Assembly: GCA_002812745.2 (NCBI GenBank) | Contig: NCSJ02000179.1 | Span: 21,295 to 85,294, forward strand | DNA from: Scytalidium lignicola | Taxonomy: Eukaryota > Ascomycota > Leotiomycetes | DNA length: 64,000 nt | Direction: 5' to 3' | Part shown: piece after piece, positions 60,801-64,000 of the stretch | Layout: the number at the start of each line of letters is the position of its first letter | How positions within the stretch are numbered: position 1 is the first letter of the stretch | Made by a program: the position numbers and the translations under genes | Notes under the pieces: model-generated | Seen by the model: only the letters and a program-made list of their open reading frames with translations | The model's database searches: none | Told to the model about the DNA's origin: nothing

Positions 60801-62209
60801 GCGTCGATACCAAGAGTGGCTTTAATTGTATTCTTGACGACTTCAAGGCTTGCATGTGCCAAACGTTGATGAATAATGTCCAGACTAAGGACTGTTTGAC
60901 GAGCAGGGAATGCAGAAATAAGCGCTGTTGGAATAGATGCCAATCTTAAATAAATACCGGCAGGGGAAGTAATAACAACACTGTATTCGATGTTGTTCTT
61001 ATCGAATATACCAGATGAAATGACACGAGCGTCACCATTTTGTACAAGGAGTCTTAAGGCTCCGAAAATATTGACCGGAAATGTAAGTATATACCGTACA
61101 TTGGTAAGTGTCAAGAGGAAGGATGAACCATCCGAACAAGTAGTTTCGAGTGTAACAGTGCTTACGCCCACAATCAGAGCAAAACCGTTACCTGTCTCCA
61201 TAGGATGAAGATCAGAACGCGTTGAGTAAGAGCCAGAATCAAACCAATTAAGATTATTAGTGATGTGATCAGTAGCACCTGTATCTACAATCCACTGATT
61301 GCGTGTAAACATGGAGAAAGCCGTAGGATTGGCAATGACCAAGCTGGCAGTGACCAAGCTGGCAAAGTTAAGGTTAACAGTGTTGGATTTGTCCTTCGAA
61401 TCAGACTTCTTAGGTTTATCCTCACTTTTCTTCTCCTTCTTCTTGCCAGACCGCTTTGCCTTATATTCCTCAAGCTTTTCAGGATGCTTTTGAAAGCAAT
61501 CAGATTCCTTGTGACCGTTCTTCTTGCAATGGTTGCATTTGACGTCCTTGGAGTTCTTCGAATTGTTCGAGTTCGAATTGGAATTGTTCTTGCCATACAT
61601 GACAGCACCGGAAGAGCTAGTAGCAGATATAGATTCATCAGCAATGTCCTCCATAAGTTGAGTAAGTGTGGGTGGCTTCTCAGATCTGCCAGCCGAACGC
61701 TGACGTTCAGCCCAAATAGGATATTCATCCTCAAGACCAGAAATAAAGACAAATTGATAGAGAAGCTCCATGTTATCACCCTTGACAGCCTTCAAATTGG
61801 CTATCATCGATTTGAACGCGGCAATATACGCGTTCGTAGAGTTGAAGTGACTGTGTTTGACGGAGATCAGCTCAGACAGGAACTTTTGTTGCAGATTGCG
61901 ACCTTTTCCCTGATATTGAGCTTTCAAGGTAGCCCAAGCAAGCTTTGCTGTATCACAGTCCTTGATCAATAACGTAGCCTCGTCGTCGATATTGACATTA
62001 AGACACATATGGGTTTTGGCGTCATCTTTGCGCCAGGCCTTCCACTCGGGAGTATCTCCCTTGGGAGGTGAAACAATGTTACCAACGTGATCTTCAAGAC
62101 CTTTAGACCGGAGCAAAACCATAAGACGGGAGCTCCAAAGGTCGTAATTCTCTGAACCCTTGAGTCTTTGGTCCTTTGGAAGAACCACAGTTCCAGAATC
62201 GTCGGCCAT
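57854..62209 (-). CDS. Copia gag-pol polyprotein
   Basis: A single open frame of 1451 residues with ATG at 62207-62209 and no internal stop; one N near the 3' end (57881). Order is copia type, integrase before RT. Gag residues 1-220 include RLKGSENYDLWSSRL. Zinc knuckle CNHCKKNGHKESDC at 225-238. Protease DTGA at 309-312. GAG-pre-integrase HQRLAHAS ... CEAC at about 447-487. Integrase catalytic D514, D576 and E612 (in GVSERAERS). A Pro/Ser/Glu-rich linker at about 780-900. RT from WVYRIKRN with the YVDD box near residue 1125. RNase H with SDSDYGG, STTEAEYCAL and HIDIRYHFVRE to the end. All catalytic residues seen are present, so it may be active or recently active. Confidence 0.92.
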   Translation of the reverse strand: MADDSGTVVLPKDQRLKGSENYDLWSSRLMVLLRSKGLEDHVGNIVSPPKGDTPEWKAWRKDDAKTHMCLNVNIDDEATLLIKDCDTAKLAWATLKAQYQGKGRNLQQKFLSELISVKHSHFNSTNAYIAAFKSMIANLKAVKGDNMELLYQFVFISGLEDEYPIWAERQRSAGRSEKPPTLTQLMEDIADESISATSSSGAVMYGKNNSNSNSNNSKNSKDVKCNHCKKNGHKESDCFQKHPEKLEEYKAKRSGKKKEKKSEDKPKKSDSKDKSNTVNLNFASLVTASLVIANPTAFSMFTRNQWIVDTGATDHITNNLNWFDSGSYSTRSDLHPMETGNGFALIVGVSTVTLETTCSDGSSFLLTLTNVRYILTFPVNIFGALRLLVQNGDARVISSGIFDKNNIEYSVVITSPAGIYLRLASIPTALISAFPARQTVLSLDIIHQRLAHASLEVVKNTIKATLGIDAELVKKASDEDPFLCEACECGRSEKGVSRQPRKRSTKVGEVLNIDVCTVTPVSYNGHHYATTIVDDCSGATWGYTHKEKKGAYDAIVTHCALLKNQWNITPKLIRIDGGNEFGGEKLDTFCSHKGIRHEETTPHTPWQNGVSERAERSIFTRTRTIMIAAGIPLTLWNEVYKSAIYIGNRLATRTLVGDITPFEAFMKQVSPSGTNCKPDLSNLRVVGSKIFIHVDKERRVASQKMASRAEEGILLGFEGSSIYRCWVPSRTYKLVRTSHITFTEGNLRPEELVVKAQDAEAVAEASSPRSPLSPPSTPQDAALPPQLNSTFEEVVQPTEEEEEVSEDELPQVVVPTKRGRGRPKGSKNKKPEQGHTNSDITHVDLTENRVTRLQAAKSSTQAPSPVVSPSPVVSGAFPDEGEILGQPPAVAMAYGHCLTARSALNLGYALAVTDDPTEPKSYKEALDTPYSQEWQDATVTELKSLVKCKTFKLTRLPPGKHALKGRWVYRIKRNADRQIERFKARFVVKGYEQRHGVDYDQTWASVVKSATWKVLMSVAAVRGWQIHQMDVVTAFLNGDIDVEIYIDLPEGFTVEDLRALGVEYADIDGDGHLVLLLLKSLYGLKQAPRCWQLKLNSKLAEIGFLPLQSDPSVFFNQRLSIFICTYVDDFLVIGPGGSQFDEVKRILHDLFEMIDMGPASWFLGVRIIRDWEKHTISLVQDGYVKKILDRFGYSNVKPHSTPFEANVAEFMVKYDGIATPQDVQLYSEKVGSVMYLMTQTRPDLSFPVSRLSQFLQNPSPQHLKLVKQVFQYLQGTQDVGITFGGDGNENLDFYGFSDSDYGGCLETRRSTIGYLFFLGGGPISWRCQRLPCVTLSTTEAEYCALSEASREAIWLARLLSELQVNVSSSKITLNGDNQGSLSMAETTEQSKRAKHIDIRYHFVREKVQSGEIVLNYVPTADMVADGLTKALNSVKHAKFMDLXGLKSITLN

Positions 62210-62331
62210 GCTGAAGGTGATGGCTAGACGCGTGGATATGGGTAAACAGAGACAAAAAAGGTGCCAATCAACACAATCGACACGAAAGAAGAAGAGTTAG
62301 CCCAATTACGTTGCTACCGGAGCGCATAACC

Positions 62332-62496
62332 TGTTGAATTAAGCACAGCAAGAGGTTGCGTAATCGGGGTTACTCAAATATATTGTGGTGTTGTAGTGTA
62401 GCTACGTACGTACAAGTGAAGCTAACTACTAGAAAGGGAAGTCACGTGTAATAGGTGAAACGTGGTGCCTAAGGTGGCAACTAGGATATCACAACA
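62332..62496 (-). repeat. 5' LTR of the copia element
   Basis: 165 bp, the less mutated copy. It should carry the promoter for the minus-strand transcript. Confidence 0.85.
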
Positions 62497-64000
62497 ATAC
62501 TAATAGAACAATATCTTGTTTCTGAAGAGGTATTAATCTTAAGATATTATTTAATAATTAGTATAAAAGGATTAAGAGGATNAAAAAATCTTAAACAAAA
62601 GTTAACTTTATAAAATTATATAATAAGAAGAAATAATTGTTGAAAAACAAGAGTTTAATCTTGAAGATCTTATTCTAGTCTATAAAACTAACCTTTAAAG
62701 CATTGTCATAAAGAAAAGAACAAGAGAGTTTCTCTTACTAGTAAAGAGAACTTAAATTCAAGATGACTTTAATCAAATGCTTGAAAATGCTTGAATAGTA
62801 GTAGAAGAAGGATTAAGTTATGTTATATAATGATAATATAATATACTACAGAAAAGACTTTTAACAATAACCTTTTAACAAGAATGATTAAAGGCAAAAA
62901 CATTATACAAAGAAATCTGAAGTTTAAGAAATTCAGTAAAACAATTACTTGAAGCCAAATAATATTATACTTTGTAAAGACAAAACCAGGTTAAGCCTGT
63001 TATAGAAGAAAACATTGTTGAACAAGTAAACTAGGATATAAAAGCTTTACCTTTGATTAACAAACTCGAAGAAGATTTACTACCTTTAAAACTATTTATA
63101 GTATTATTAAATGAAGACAAACAAATGTAAAGAATTGATCAACAGTTCAATGAAGAAGTAATAACATACCCTTTGAATATTATAAAAAGAATTCCTAAGG
63201 AAAGTAATGTTTTTATTACTAAAATAAGAGAACATTTTGGAGATGAAATAGCAGAATAAGTATAGGATACATGAGCATTTATAAACAACAGAAGCTTAGA
63301 TAGACTAAGACTAAGAAATCTTATTGAAAGATATACAACATTGTTTGAGGAACTTCAAGAAAATGCTGAAGACTTAGAAATCAGAGATGACATATCAATT
63401 AACAATGTTAGAAATGTTAACCTTTACTTTATAAACAGTGAAAGTTCATTATATGTAGATATAAAACTATGTAGAAAGTCAATGAGGGCTTTGATTGATT
63501 CAAGAGCTAAAAGAAACTTTATCAGTAAACAAGTTATAAAGTAATTAAGACTTAGTACAAGAGTCAAGAACAACAATTACTTAATATTGTTAGTAAATGG
63601 TATCAAGGTTTAAAAGTATGTTGATGTCCAAATTTAGAACTTAAATATAAGGATTAACAGAAGCTACTAAGAAAGCATATCTTTTAATGTTATGAAATTA
63701 AGAATATATCAAGTTATATTAAGAATTAAATGCATAAAGAAGTATAACCTAATAATTGATTAAAGAACAAGTATAATTACCTTCTTAGAGGAGGAATAGA
63801 ATTTAATGTCTTTAAGAGTTATCCATATTAACAAAACATTAAAACATATTCTTAAAGAATATTATAAATAATTAAAGTTATTCATAAAAAGACTTGATAA
63901 TTTAGCTTTACCTAAGTATAAACTATAAGATTATAAGATAAAGCTTAAAGAGGGGTTCAGACTAGCTTATAGACTAATTTATTAAATAACTCTTGTTGAG
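62497..64000 (+). mobile_element. Ty3/gypsy relic G3 (gag-protease region, runs off the window)
   Basis: Homologous to G1 from about 14610 to 16100 in the same orientation. The frame 63341-63544 covers the protease start (FEELQENAEDLEIRDD, then SSLYVDIKLCRKS, then ALIDSRAKRNFISKQVIK), matching 15452-15646. The right edge matches G1 near 16090. It is less decayed than G1 in the protease block. It begins abruptly at the copia end. Confidence 0.75.

Larger units (their letters stand above)
57553..62496 (-). mobile_element. Near-intact Ty1/copia retrotransposon
   Basis: 4944 bp: two 165-bp LTRs (57553-57717 and 62332-62496) around one gag-pol frame on the minus strand. Inside the 5' LTR (high-coordinate side) the sequence ggttatgcgctccgg adjoins the LTR. 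It resembles the copia-type primer site that pairs with an internal methionine-tRNA fragment; this is a suggestion only. The inner side of the 3' LTR is preceded by gagggtg. LTR differences are about ten, nearly all C/T or G/A with the changed base in the 57553 copy. The five bases outside each end (attaa and atact) do not match. Confidence 0.9.

Noticed and set aside
57855..62000. Several plus-strand frames of 60-235 codons across the copia element
   Set aside because: Shadows of the minus-strand gag-pol frame with no motifs of their own.
1..64000. tRNA or rRNA genes and telomere repeats
   Set aside because: No cloverleaf-like box pattern, rRNA block or TTAGGG array was noticed; a tRNAscan or Infernal run would settle small RNAs.
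1..64000. A Starship-type giant transposon
   Set aside because: No DUF3435-type captain gene was recognised, and the genes present do not form a cargo block with defined ends.

Overview
The window looks like a chromosome segment of a filamentous ascomycete (Pezizomycotina). It has short GT-AG introns of about 45-90 nt, a Zn2Cys6 regulator, MFS transporters, and a sharply two-part base composition. Gene islands of ordinary GC (about 25.7-31.3 kb and 33.9-50.5 kb) sit between very AT-rich blocks made of LTR-retrotransposon and DNA-transposon relics. The relics carry stops and transitions of the C-to-T type on both strands, as expected from repeat-induced point mutation (RIP). Many N calls lie in or beside homopolymers, so single-base frameshifts must be read with care.

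Layout. 1-2807: a RecQ-like helicase of the subtelomeric fungal type, cut by the window edge and broken near 690-800, but otherwise open despite its AT richness. 3.18-3.69 kb: a sharply bounded GC-rich island of unknown origin. 3.7-18.7 kb: nested Ty3/gypsy relics in both orientations, one carrying a 557-bp MITE-like insert (11462-12018). 18709-20580: a short non-coding LTR element (TRIM/LARD type) with internal tandem repeats. 20.6-21.7 kb: a hAT transposase relic and a possible solo LTR. 22-25.4 kb: unassigned AT-rich DNA. 25.7-31.3 kb: an intact sugar porter and a proline-rich frame. 31.3-33.8 kb: AT-rich DNA with an LTR-like block and a Tc1/mariner relic.

34.8-50.3 kb is a gene island that is partly decayed. 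In order it holds an MFS pseudogene, an intact alpha/beta hydrolase, a broken Zn2Cys6 regulator, a broken D-2-hydroxyacid dehydrogenase, a broken Dal5-like anion transporter, and an intact five-exon MFS transporter. The mix of regulator, dehydrogenase, hydrolase and transporters suggests a former uptake and catabolism cluster; the substrate is unknown. From 50.5 kb to the end there are more gypsy relics and an almost pristine Ty1/copia element (57553-62496) with one 1451-residue gag-pol frame and two 165-bp LTRs. Its flanks do not form a target-site duplication.

No tRNA, rRNA, CRISPR array or telomere repeat was seen. I did not find a clearly new defence or mobility system. The strongest leads are the helicase with a possible recombinase-like N-terminal part, the MITE, the TRIM element whose two LTRs record RIP directly, the intact copia element in a RIP background, and the decaying cluster.
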